Shown: positions 1 to 5,165, numbered from the stretch's first letter. The stretch: 6,466 nt of DNA from Bacteroidota bacterium (GCA_018830765.1 JAHJRJ010000235.1:1-6466); one strand, 5' to 3'. Made by a program: numbers and translations. The notes: generated by a model from the letters alone, not told the origin.

Positions 1-188
1 AAGCCAATAATCTGACGCCACTCTACTTGCGGATTTTCTAGTTGGAATGACTTAGAAATTCTATTCGCCGCTTCACCAATGATTTCCAGGTTTCGTACCA
101 CAAACGTCATTCCCTTTATATACCGGTTGATTTTTCTGATAAATTCAATCATGTCTTCGAGGAGAATTTTTATCTCTCGTTTAGACAT
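1..188 (-). CDS. hepT: HepT-like (DUF86) HEPN RNase toxin, 3' end outside window
   Basis: My translation from the ATG at 188 gives 62 residues before the window edge. Residues 33-47 (RNLEIIGEAANRISK) and 54-62 (VEWRQIIG) are hallmark DUF86/HepT segments. The catalytic RX4H motif should follow directly and lies outside the window. The family is a HEPN-fold ribonuclease toxin that is silenced by AMPylation from its nucleotidyltransferase partner. The start overlaps the stop of the upstream nucleotidyltransferase gene by 8 bp, which indicates translational coupling. Oddity: residues 27-29 (MTF) run directly into VVRN. From memory, family members carry about 12 more residues there, including an Asp/Thr-containing segment before the VRN. 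This suggests a clean in-frame internal deletion, and activity is therefore uncertain. Confidence 0.75.
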   Translation of the reverse strand, partial: MSKREIKILLEDMIEFIRKINRYIKGMTFVVRNLEIIGEAANRISKSFQLENPQVEWRQIIG

Positions 189-471
189 AGATGATGTCCT
201 TTTTAATATACTTCCAGAGCTTAGGTTTGATGGCTTTCCTGCTCACCAAATCAACTTTTGTTTGTAAGGTTTCTTCAAGCTCCTCGGCGAAATCTACAAA
301 TGTGAGTCCTATCGGTTCTTCAAATTCCACGAGTATATCAATATCGCTATCTTTAACCTGTTCACCTCGGCTATAAGAACCGAAAATACCCATCTTTTTC
401 ACTTTGTACTTTTTCTTATATGCGTCCAAGTACACTATTAATAGATTTCTAATTTCATCAACACGTTTCAT
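181..471 (-). CDS. mntA: MntA-like minimal nucleotidyltransferase antitoxin
   Basis: A short protein of the DNA polymerase beta-like nucleotidyltransferase superfamily. The motif GSX10DXD is present: Gly33-Ser34, then Asp45 and Asp47 (SDIDILVEF). A third acidic residue is at Asp76 (KVDLV). Residue numbers count from a possible TTG at 477; I prefer the ATG at 471, which is residue 3 in that numbering. In characterised pairs this enzyme transfers AMP groups from ATP to a tyrosine of the HEPN toxin and neutralises it. The length (about 96 residues) is normal for the short MNT proteins that accompany DUF86 toxins. It overlaps the downstream HepT start by 8 bp. It is less like the two MNT copies at 1454-1888 and 2315-2725 than they are like each other, so it is a separate lineage rather than part of that duplication. 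Confidence 0.85.
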   Translation of the reverse strand: MKRVDEIRNLLIVYLDAYKKKYKVKKMGIFGSYSRGEQVKDSDIDILVEFEEPIGLTFVDFAEELEETLQTKVDLVSRKAIKPKLWKYIKKDIIYV

Positions 472-507
472 ATCCAATATTTAATATTCTTTTAATTTTA
501 AGGATGC

Positions 508-682
508 TTAAGCAAAATTCGCCACGCTTACTTTTCTTTGCTTCGCAATGCTTTTACGATGGAGCTTAATGCGTTCTATCTCGTATAAAGTATCTGCTAT
601 AAAGTAACTTTCACCGCAATGCGTACAATTGATCAGAGGTATATTTTCTATAATAATTAGATTTATTATTTTTATTCAACAT
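508..682 (-). pseudogene. Broken YgiT/MqsA-type zinc-finger gene
   Basis: Minus-strand translation ending at the TAA at 508-510 reads ...NCTHCGESYFIADTLYEIER, then IKLHRKSIAKQR, and ends VANFA. This matches the second half of the YgiT-type zinc-finger proteins that pair with DUF4258 proteins. Only one CXXC is left; the first zinc-binding pair expected near the N-terminus is missing. The reading frame is closed by a TGA at 676-678 and has no ATG. The ATG at 680-682, which overlaps the DUF4258 stop as expected for the pair, opens a different frame (MLNKNNKS...) that does not reach the finger. The simplest reading is a deletion plus frameshift that removed the N-terminal half. The gene is probably dead. 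Confidence 0.6.
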
Positions 683-845
683 AGACCGTTATTATAACTA
701 TATCCCTGCCATTAAAAGTTTTTCCTGTTATCAAATATTTCCACTCAGCAGTAATACTATCCATTTCTTCTTCAGCATGCAGAGTAACGACATACTGGCG
801 CATTCGAACTTTCTCACGGATTCTTTTCAAGATACTTTCAAACAC
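672..845 (-). CDS. Shortened DUF4258-family protein (toxin-like partner of YgiT)
   Basis: A 57-residue ORF starting at GTG 845, with AAGG six bases upstream; the first ATG is codon 15, at 803. Recognisable DUF4258 segments occur in order: RQYVVTLHAEEEMD (residues 16-29), AEWKYLITGKTFNGRDIV (33-50) and IITVYVE (51-57). From memory, full-length members are about 90-100 residues. They carry about 25 residues between the EEMD and AEWKYLI blocks and about 12 between GRDIV and IITVY. Both stretches are absent here but the frame is kept. DUF4258 genes commonly sit directly upstream of YgiT-type zinc-finger genes in putative toxin-antitoxin pairs, and the same order is seen here with an overlapping junction. 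With two core blocks missing the protein is probably non-functional, although it is still translatable. Confidence 0.6.
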   Translation of the reverse strand: MFESILKRIREKVRMRQYVVTLHAEEEMDSITAEWKYLITGKTFNGRDIVIITVYVE

Positions 846-879
846 GAAGCACCTTATCTAAACTAAAAATGCAAAATTT

Positions 880-1020
880 TCATAACATCTCCAACTCAGG
901 AATTTCAATCACCATCCTCAACAACGCTGAGCTTAAGGTTTTTCCTTGCGCATCGTTCTTCAGAGATTTTGTTCCGCCGCCGCCGAGTGCTTCGTAGAGT
1001 AAGAAATTTAGTGCACCTAA
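880..1020 (-). pseudogene. 3' remnant of an AtuA-like ferredoxin-fold protein gene
   Basis: Minus-strand translation ending at the TGA at 880-882 begins LGALNFLLYEALGGGGTKSL, continues KNDAQGKTLSSALLRMVI and ends EIPELEML. The pattern (ALNF, a Gly-rich GGGG turn, DAQGKTL, ALLRM) resembles the C-terminus of the AtuA-like ferredoxin-fold domain associated with DUF1446/acyclic terpene utilisation proteins. The frame is closed by a TAA immediately before Leu1, and nothing upstream continues the protein, so only about 45 C-terminal residues survive. I infer that the MNT-HEPN block or a deletion replaced the rest of the gene. The assignment is from motif memory only. Confidence 0.5.
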
Positions 1021-1041
1021 TTAACGTATAATAGTTGTATT

Positions 1042-1467
1042 TCATTTATGCTTCTCGAAGTAATTTTTATACTCTAGGACAATCGTCATGATATCATCAA
1101 GGCGGTTATTGATAACATCAGCAACTTTCTCAGCATCGAGTGAAATATATTCATGAGCGAGTATATTACGCATTTTTACCATTGAGACGAAGATTTCCGC
1201 ATTTTTTTCTGAGATTATTTTACTCATACTCAAATATCGTGGAATATCTGCATAATCTTCCCAACGTTCACTTCCTATTTCCGAAAGAATATGCGTTCCA
1301 ATATCTGTTAGTGCTTGAATTGTAAATTGCAATGCGTGAGCAACCATCAAAAGGAGTTCGGTATCTTGTTTTAGCTTTTCGCCATTTATACCTTTTCGCT
1401 TCTGAAGAATTTTTAGGTATTTTTCAATTTCGAGGAAAGCTTTTTTAATAAAATCACCGTTCAGCAT
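1042..1467 (-). CDS. hepT: HepT-like HEPN RNase toxin (pair 1)
   Basis: An all-helical protein of about 141 residues carrying the RX4HXY signature of HepT toxins: Arg103, His108, Tyr110 in MRNILAHEYI (numbered from a possible TTG at 1476). Arg and His are the RNase catalytic pair. The Tyr is the residue AMPylated by MntA in characterised systems. A second conserved block, ALQFTIQALTDIGTHILSE (48-66), is shared with the paralogue at 1903-2334. I prefer the ATG at 1467, which has AAAGG upstream; the gene then overlaps the upstream mntA stop by 14 bp. Expected role: tRNA or mRNA cleavage when unmodified, giving growth arrest or abortive infection. No sign of damage is visible. Confidence 0.85.
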   Translation of the reverse strand: MLNGDFIKKAFLEIEKYLKILQKRKGINGEKLKQDTELLLMVAHALQFTIQALTDIGTHILSEIGSERWEDYADIPRYLSMSKIISEKNAEIFVSMVKMRNILAHEYISLDAEKVADVINNRLDDIMTIVLEYKNYFEKHK

Positions 1468-1888
1468 ATTTTTCAAGCCTTTTACAGAAATATTCGTACT
1501 GAATGTTCAATAGATGCTTCGCGTCTTCATATTCTTTATATGTTTTAATTAAATATCGTCTTCGAAAAGCTTCATCAGTGCATTTCAAAAGAAGTCCGTG
1601 TTTTAAGATATGATTTCTTAAAGTCGGCGGAGCAATATTCATAACTACAAGGTCAACGTCATCTGAACGGAGAGCTGAGTTCAACTCACCTATGAAGTCG
1701 AATTTATAATCCGATGCTTTCTCTTTTGGTAAATCCTTAACATAAACCGCCACATCTACATCGCTGAATTTGTGTACCTTGTCTTCAGCGTACGATCCAA
1801 AAAGATAACCTAAAACAATTTCCTCTCTTCCAGAAAAAAGTTGAGTTAGTCTTTCAATTATTTCTTCTTTTGAAAACTTAATGCTCAT
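1454..1888 (-). CDS. mntA: MntA-like nucleotidyltransferase antitoxin (pair 1)
   Basis: A 144-residue nucleotidyltransferase with the full GSX10DXD motif: Gly31-Ser32, Asp43 and Asp45 (FSDVDVAVYV), plus a third catalytic Asp79 in DDVDLVV. It starts at ATG 1888, only 14 bp downstream of the stop of the preceding HEPN gene, and overlaps its own HEPN partner. The two pairs therefore probably form one four-gene operon. The N-terminal 30 residues (SKEEIIERLTQLFS...EIVLGYLFG) are almost identical to the copy at 2315-2725, whereas the C-terminal halves diverge. This points to tandem duplication followed by specialisation of each antitoxin to its own toxin. The C-terminal helices (about 100-144) probably contact the HEPN partner. 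Confidence 0.85.
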   Translation of the reverse strand: MSIKFSKEEIIERLTQLFSGREEIVLGYLFGSYAEDKVHKFSDVDVAVYVKDLPKEKASDYKFDFIGELNSALRSDDVDLVVMNIAPPTLRNHILKHGLLLKCTDEAFRRRYLIKTYKEYEDAKHLLNIQYEYFCKRLEKYAER

Positions 1889-1902
1889 AAATAATAATGT
1901 TT

Positions 1903-2334
1903 TTATATTTTAAAATATTTCCTTATTTGTATTACAAACTTCTTAAAATCTTCTAAATTAAACCGTAAGATTTCCTCTATTTTTTTAGTATCAACTTCTA
2001 TATACTCGTGTACTAATATATTTCTTAATCCCGCCATCAAGGCAATTTTCTTTGCCAATGATTTTGTGATGATTCCGTGCTCATAAAGTTTCAATGGTAT
2101 TTCTTTATACGTTTTCCAGCCGTTTGCTCTATAGTCTGAAAGAATGTGCGATCCGATATCTAAAATTGCCTGTATCGTTATTTGCAGCCCTCTCTCAATT
2201 GTCCATTGTAAAGATTTATCTTTTACAAGCTCGCCGGCTTTTATATTTTTGTACTTGTACAATTCGATGTAATTTTGTTCGATAGTTTTAATCGCCGTAA
2301 TTATATATTCCTGCTTAACCATGTATCGCTTCAT
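1903..2334 (-). CDS. hepT: HepT-like HEPN RNase toxin (pair 2)
   Basis: A 143-residue HEPN protein with RX4HXY: Arg105, His110, Tyr112 in LRNILVHEYI (numbered from a possible TTG at 2337; the ATG at 2334 is preferred). The block LQITIQAILDIGSHILSD (51-68) aligns with the pair-1 toxin, but overall the two toxins have drifted well apart. The start lies inside the upstream mntA gene (20 bp overlap), so the two are translationally coupled. The gap to the next gene (pair-1 mntA) is 14 bp, and no promoter or terminator is visible between them. Catalytic and target residues are all present, so the toxin should be competent. Confidence 0.85.
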   Translation of the reverse strand: MKRYMVKQEYIITAIKTIEQNYIELYKYKNIKAGELVKDKSLQWTIERGLQITIQAILDIGSHILSDYRANGWKTYKEIPLKLYEHGIITKSLAKKIALMAGLRNILVHEYIEVDTKKIEEILRFNLEDFKKFVIQIRKYFKI

Positions 2335-2725
2335 CAAAAATATATTTTCCTTGAATCTTTAGTATGTGCATCATATCGTCATACTGTCTCAGAGTTTGTA
2401 TACGTAAGTTCACATAGAAATCGTCGTTACGGCAGACAAGTAATTCCCCGAATGATAAAATATCATGTACAATTAATGGAGACGCGGCGTTCATATTAAC
2501 TACATCTACATCATCAGTCTCTAATATCCCACATACATCATTTATTAATTGGAGATGCCGTATTAATGAAGGTTCTTTTTTGTAATACACACCTACATCA
2601 ATATCACTAAATTTATGCGTTTTACCTTCAGCGATTGACCCGAAAAGATAACCCAATACTATTTCATCTCTTTGAGAGAAAAGTTGAGTTAATCTTTCAA
2701 TTATTTCTTCTTTTGATAGTTTCAT
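2315..2725 (-). CDS. mntA: MntA-like nucleotidyltransferase antitoxin (pair 2)
   Basis: A nucleotidyltransferase of about 136 residues, first gene of the four-gene MNT-HEPN run. GSX10DXD is intact: Gly30-Ser31, Asp42, Asp44 (FSDIDVGVYY), and Asp75 in DDVDVV supplies the third acidic ligand (numbered from a possible GTG at 2728). The ATG at 2725 is preferred because it follows a GAG spaced five bases upstream. No convincing promoter was found in the 126 bp before it, which also contain the degenerate end of the cassette array. The gene may therefore depend on upstream transcription or on a promoter type I cannot recognise. Compared with pair-1 mntA, 40 of 42 bases match over 2675-2716 versus 1832-1873. 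Confidence 0.85.
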   Translation of the reverse strand: MKLSKEEIIERLTQLFSQRDEIVLGYLFGSIAEGKTHKFSDIDVGVYYKKEPSLIRHLQLINDVCGILETDDVDVVNMNAASPLIVHDILSFGELLVCRNDDFYVNLRIQTLRQYDDMMHILKIQGKYIFDEAIHG

Positions 2726-2822
2726 CACATCTCAAATTAAGAATAATCGCTGAAAAAACAAAATTTTGATTGATATATCAGGAAAAGTAGACAGTCACTG
2801 CAAAAGTAGTCCCATTAGGATT

Positions 2823-2839
2823 TGAGCGGCTTGTTATGT
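2823..2839 (-). repeat. Half attC-like site closing the cassette array
   Basis: The plus strand reads TGAGCGGCTTGTTATGT. It fits the right-end consensus TGAGNNGCTKGTTATRY of the three complete elements and sits 12 bp after the stop codon of the DUF6544-type gene. The partner end (TATAACGGCGTTGC) is not found between here and the mntA start at 2725. The site is therefore truncated or decayed, and it marks the downstream edge of the array. Apart from it, 2726-2851 holds nothing recognisable. Confidence 0.5.
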
Positions 2840-2851
2840 GAATACTCCTAT

Positions 2852-3121
2852 TTACTCTTTCACTTCATTGTACTTTACATTCGTAATCTCTAACTTAAAC
2901 CAGTTAAAATCTCCGATTTTTAGTTTCCATGTTACGGCTGACTTAGCCGGAATCCGAATACTTTCAAACTCCCTATAACTATTTTCATCTACAGCTATGA
3001 ACCAGGTTTCCAGAGTGGGACCTTCTTTACGGTCGTAGTAACGCTTTGCTTCAAAACTTACAACATCACCATCTGTATTAAATGCAAATACACCCGAAGC
3101 CGTTATTCCGGAATAGCTCAT
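2852..3121 (-). CDS. C-terminal fragment of the DUF6544-type protein (possible restart)
   Basis: An 89-residue ORF beginning at an internal ATG (MSYSGITASGVFAF) and ending VKYNEVKE. It is predicted to be all beta, with KRYYDRKEGPTLETW and ESIRIPAKSAVTWKL as recognisable family segments that normally follow the part encoded at 3155-3976. There is no ribosome-binding site of note before 3121 and the fragment lacks the membrane anchor. I read it as the tail of the interrupted gene rather than as an independent protein. Confidence 0.55.
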   Translation of the reverse strand: MSYSGITASGVFAFNTDGDVVSFEAKRYYDRKEGPTLETWFIAVDENSYREFESIRIPAKSAVTWKLKIGDFNWFKLEITNVKYNEVKE

Positions 3122-3154
3122 TGTAACCTTTGCTGACGTAGAATCTAATTCTTC

Positions 3155-3976
3155 CTAGGCGATATAATTACTCAACGCGGCTGAAGGGAACCAAACAATT
3201 TCAGCAAGGTACCGCAGCAGATTACCCTGGTCTATTTCTTTGCCTATGCTATTGACAACAGGATAGAGCGAGAGCACTTTGATGAGCATGTGCCCTCTTC
3301 CCTCTTCATATTTATCCCTTCCGGAAAAATGCACAAATGGTGCTGCCTCAACATCGGCTGTCCATATAAAGCCTGGTTTCTCGGTTGTAAAGTATTGTTC
3401 GGCTTCTACCGACATCCAACTGCCGTCGGGTTTAGTTCTCATTTCACCGTTCTGTTTTAAGTGAACAGTTTGAATGATTTCTTTTCCAATAATTTTTGAA
3501 CGCACCAGCCATTTTTGCACCACAGGCGGAAGATTGTTAATCATTTTCAAAGTTACTACTTTTTTCTCTTTGCCAATGTTTGAAAGAAATGAATTGATTT
3601 CATCGTTCACCATTCTGTTGAAGCTCCAGTTTCCGTAAGAAAGAAAACAGGCAACAAGTATGATTATATTCGCGATTGTTCCGAATTTGGCATCCTGCCA
3701 GTAAATTATAATGAGGATTTGAGACACAACAATTGCAACACAGGCGATCATCCACCACCATTCTTTTTTTTGTAAAAACGAAGCAGCCAAAGCTGTAAAG
3801 AGTAAACAAGTAAATAACCACAATACACCAACTGTTTTAGGTAAGCTGCCCGATAAAGGAATAAGTGTTTTTCCTGTCAGTTGTTTTACCTCAGCTAACT
3901 GCCATTCTTTTACAAATCCTAAAAGATGTATTAATCCGTGTATGAAGATGATGAATGAAAGTATAAGTCTTAGCAT
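3155..3976 (-). CDS. N-terminal part of DUF6544-type membrane protein (stops at amber codon)
   Basis: A 273-residue product if translation ends at the TAG. It has four hydrophobic segments at about residues 1-21, 46-68, 73-93 and 98-116. A Trp-rich KKEWWW motif precedes segment three, and WQDAKFGTIANIIIL lies at the start of segment four. The cytoplasmic or periplasmic portion from about residue 120 carries NLPPVVQKWLVRSKIIGKE and a beta-rich region (GSWMSVEAEQYFT...GFIWTADVEAAPF). ATG 3976 is the only reasonable start. It lies 42 bp after the core end of the attC-like element at 4015, which leaves little room for a promoter, as is usual for cassette genes. Confidence 0.7.
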   Translation of the reverse strand: MLRLILSFIIFIHGLIHLLGFVKEWQLAEVKQLTGKTLIPLSGSLPKTVGVLWLFTCLLFTALAASFLQKKEWWWMIACVAIVVSQILIIIYWQDAKFGTIANIIILVACFLSYGNWSFNRMVNDEINSFLSNIGKEKKVVTLKMINNLPPVVQKWLVRSKIIGKEIIQTVHLKQNGEMRTKPDGSWMSVEAEQYFTTEKPGFIWTADVEAAPFVHFSGRDKYEEGRGHMLIKVLSLYPVVNSIGKEIDQGNLLRYLAEIVWFPSAALSNYIA

Positions 3977-4014
3977 ATTTATTTACTCTTTTGTGATATG
4001 TTTTTACAGGTTTT

Positions 4015-4124
4015 GTATAACGGCGTTGCTCCGTTTACAGGGTTCATCCCGATTCTTTTTATCGGGGCGGTCGGTTTACCCCGCTTGAGTTTAACGAAAG
4101 CGGGGGTTGAGGGGCTTGTTATAC
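4015..4124 (-). repeat. attC-like recombination site (110 bp)
   Basis: A perfect 7-bp inverted repeat forms the tips (GTATAAC at 4015-4021, GTTATAC at 4118-4124). Inside are GGCGTTGC next to the left tip and TGAGGGGCTT next to the right tip, which can pair imperfectly (GCTCC with GGGGC, including a T-G wobble). Two further perfect stems fill the centre: CCCGAT/ATCGGG (4048-4053, 4061-4066) and CCCCGCTT/AAGCGGGG (4079-4086, 4098-4105). It lies 7 bp after the toxin stop and 39 bp before the DUF6544-type start. Length and layout match integron attC sites on the minus strand (R''-L''-loops-L'-R'). Confidence 0.65.
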
Positions 4125-4131
4125 GCTAATA

Positions 4132-4437
4132 TTACTTTTCATTCTTTAATACTTCAGTTCTTTTCAATAATTGATGCCCTTCAAAAACTGTAAGTATCTC
4201 AATTGAATTCTTCTTTAATAAATACACGATTCTATAATTTTTGTGCAGCAGTTCTCTAATATTCTCGATTGAGAGTTCTGGAACAACTCTTCCTTTTTGA
4301 GGATTATCTGCTAACGTTTCTGCAAGAGAGATTAATTTATCCACAAAACCAATTGCTACTTTGGGATTATCTTGAGCTATATAGTATTCAATTTCTTGTA
4401 ATCGAAGTAAAGCTTCTTTTGTCCAAACGAGTCTCAT
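4132..4437 (-). CDS. ParE/RelE-superfamily toxin
   Basis: A 101-residue protein of the RelE/ParE fold. Diagnostic segments: WTKEALLRLQEIEYYIAQ (5-22), DNPQKGRVVPEL (44-55) with the NP..GR turn, RELL and YRIVYLL (61-74), and ILTVFEGHQLL (81-91) forming the last strand. RelE members cleave mRNA on the ribosome and ParE members inhibit DNA gyrase. The NPxxGRxVPEL motif favours the ParE-like branch, but the sequence alone does not decide the target. It begins 2 bp after the antitoxin stop. Both genes sit between two attC-like elements and so form a single toxin-antitoxin cassette, a cargo type known to stabilise cassette arrays. Confidence 0.85.
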   Translation of the reverse strand: MRLVWTKEALLRLQEIEYYIAQDNPKVAIGFVDKLISLAETLADNPQKGRVVPELSIENIRELLHKNYRIVYLLKKNSIEILTVFEGHQLLKRTEVLKNEK

Positions 4438-4439
4438 AT

Positions 4440-4724
4440 TTATTTCACAGCTCGTGACTTTTGCAATTCACTTCTGAGCTGGGAAGTTGAGAATACTTCT
4501 CCTCTTTCAGAATCAGATAATCCACGAGAAATAGAGTCAATAAATAATTTGGTCTGTTTCAACTTATCAAATTCGGATGGAGAAATTAATACGCCAGCTG
4601 GCCTTCCATTTTGCGTAATAATCAATGAATTCTTCTTTTCTTGTATCTCTTTAAGATATTTTGCTAAACTTGCTTTGAATTGTCCAACTGGAATTATGTC
4701 GTTTGATACTGATATATTTTTCAT
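4440..4724 (-). CDS. Phd/YefM-family antitoxin
   Basis: A 94-residue antitoxin. The N-terminal half (residues 9-52: IIPVGQFKASLAKYLKEIQE, then ITQNGRPAGVLISPSEF) is the Phd/YefM dimerisation and DNA-binding fold. The ITQNGRPAGVL stretch at 36-46 is its most conserved strand. The C-terminal part (about 55-94, SERGEVFSTSQLRSELQKS) should be the toxin-wrapping tail. The start at ATG 4724 is supported by AAGGA seven bases upstream. Antitoxins of this family repress their own promoter, and a promoter with inverted repeats lies directly upstream (4737-4787). Confidence 0.88.
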   Translation of the reverse strand: MKNISVSNDIIPVGQFKASLAKYLKEIQEKKNSLIITQNGRPAGVLISPSEFDKLKQTKLFIDSISRGLSDSERGEVFSTSQLRSELQKSRAVK

Positions 4725-4736
4725 TTTTGTATCCTT

Positions 4737-4784
4737 ATATTGTCTTTATTCTTTCCTTAATATAAGCCCATATTACGACAATAT
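4737..4784. promoter_or_regulatory. Putative antitoxin operator (inverted repeat)
   Basis: ATATTGTC (4737-4744) and GACAATAT (4777-4784) are perfect 8-bp inverted repeats. They bracket the -10 box and overlap the -35 box. CCTTGATAT and ATATTAAGG on the minus strand also form an 8-of-9 inverted repeat spanning the promoter itself. Such palindromes fit autoregulation by a dimeric Phd-type antitoxin. Binding is an inference. Confidence 0.4.
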
Positions 4785-4787
4785 CAA
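4759..4787 (-). promoter_or_regulatory. Sigma70-like promoter of the toxin-antitoxin cassette
   Basis: The minus strand reads TTGATA (4782-4787), exactly 17 bp, then TATATT (4759-4764): five of six matches to each consensus box. The -10 box lies 34 bp upstream of the antitoxin ATG at 4724, followed by an AAGGA Shine-Dalgarno at 4732-4736. It is the only strong promoter-like signal I found in the window and would let this cassette be expressed without an upstream promoter. Confidence 0.6.
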
Positions 4788-4822
4788 GGTCCTTGGCTTA
4801 GCATATAACGGCGTTGCAACTC

Positions 4823-4849
4823 CCGAAGGTCACGAAGTGATTCCTTCGG
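4823..4849. repeat. Hairpin CCGAAGG/CCTTCGG inside the enlarged element
   Basis: CCGAAGG pairs with CCTTCGG over 7 bp, and the stem continues as TCAC/GTGA around a GAA loop with a 2-base TT bulge. It lacks a T-tract, so it is not a convincing terminator. Its style is that of dispersed GC-rich repeats in low-GC genomes. Confidence 0.5.
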
Positions 4850-4866
4850 AAGTTCCCTTTGGGATA

Positions 4867-4960
4867 ATCCTTCGACTGCGCCCCTCGATAAACTCGGGAC
4901 AAGCTCAGGACAAGCCCGCCGCCCAGAATTTATCCACCGAAGTTTTACGTAGGCGGGCAA
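4867..4960. repeat. Dispersed-repeat-like segment with GCCCGCC/GGCGGGC ends
   Basis: The first half (about 4867-4913) is rich in TTCGACTGCG, CTCGATAAACTCGGGAC and AAGCTCAGGACAAG, a wording I associate with short dispersed repeats in many environmental genomes. The second half has inverted repeats AAGCCCGCC (4912-4920) and GGCGGGCAA around 4952-4960, with a 31-bp interior. It does not code. Copy number elsewhere in the genome cannot be judged from this window. Confidence 0.4.
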
Positions 4961-4986
4961 CAATGCAGCACTGAAAAGCCAACGCC

Positions 4987-5004
4987 AATCCGCCGCGGCG
5001 GATT
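4987..5004. repeat. Perfect 18-bp palindrome
   Basis: AATCCGCCGCGGCGGATT reads identically on both strands. It is GC-rich in AT-rich surroundings and lies inside the enlarged attC-like element. It could be part of the folded site or a separate dispersed repeat. Confidence 0.6.
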
Positions 5005-5165
5005 ATTAATAACTTCGTTTAGATAACCACATTCAAAGAGCAACCAATAATTACAACGCAACCCACAAATTTGAAAAATGCCAAACTGTTTATGGCGGTC
5101 GGCTCGCCCCGATGAAGTCGAAGACGAAATCGGGGGCTGAGCCGCTGGTTATACAGCTAATAGCG

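Larger units (their letters stand above)
2852..3976 (-). pseudogene. DUF6544-type membrane protein gene interrupted by one in-frame TAG
   Basis: Two consecutive ORFs (3155-3976 and 2852-3121) are in the same frame, separated only by the amber codon at 3155-3157 followed by an open stretch of 11 codons (EELDSTSAKVT). Read through, they give one protein of about 374 residues with a normal order: N-terminal membrane segments, then a soluble domain with VVQKWLVRSKIIGK, AEQYFTTEKPGF and WFPSAALSNYIA, then the C-terminal TMSYSGITASGVFAF and ETWFIAVDEN. In related proteins I recall a Trp followed by Glu-Glu at the stop position, so TGG to TAG by one base explains it. It could be a real null mutation, a sequencing error or natural readthrough. 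The function of the family is unknown. Confidence 0.8.
4803..5154 (-). repeat. Enlarged attC-like element (352 bp)
   Basis: The left tip ATATAACGGCGTTGCAAC (4803-4820) and right tip TGAGCCGCTGGTTATAC (5138-5154) match the other two complete elements. The tips pair over 6 bp. It follows the serine hydrolase stop by 11 bp and precedes the toxin-antitoxin promoter. It is about three times longer than its neighbours because its interior carries several hairpin-forming repeats. The last 60 bp (GGCGGTCGG..., CCCCGAT, ATCGGGGGCTGAGC) resemble the corresponding part of the 4015-4124 element. It could be one site with insertions in its loop, or two sites flanking a non-coding cassette. No ORF is supported anywhere in 4725-5165. 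Confidence 0.6.

Noticed and set aside
1832..2716. Direct repeats 1832-1873 and 2675-2716 as mobile-element or CRISPR repeats
   Set aside because: They are the 5' ends of paralogous mntA genes, only two copies, with coding sequence between.
2726..2822. Promoter for the MNT-HEPN operon
   Set aside because: TTG-like and AT-rich hexamers occur, but none has both boxes with sensible spacing; the Bacteroidota-like TAATTTG lies too close to the start codon.
3600..3821. Minus-strand 73-codon ORF inside the DUF6544-type gene
   Set aside because: Out-of-frame shadow of the transmembrane segments, Cys-rich by chance.
4823..4849. Rho-independent terminator
   Set aside because: Stem is good but there is no T-tract on either strand after it.
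4549..4974. Plus-strand 141-codon open frame
   Set aside because: It runs antisense to the antitoxin and through the attC-like repeats, has no recognisable domain, and its tail is translated repeat sequence.
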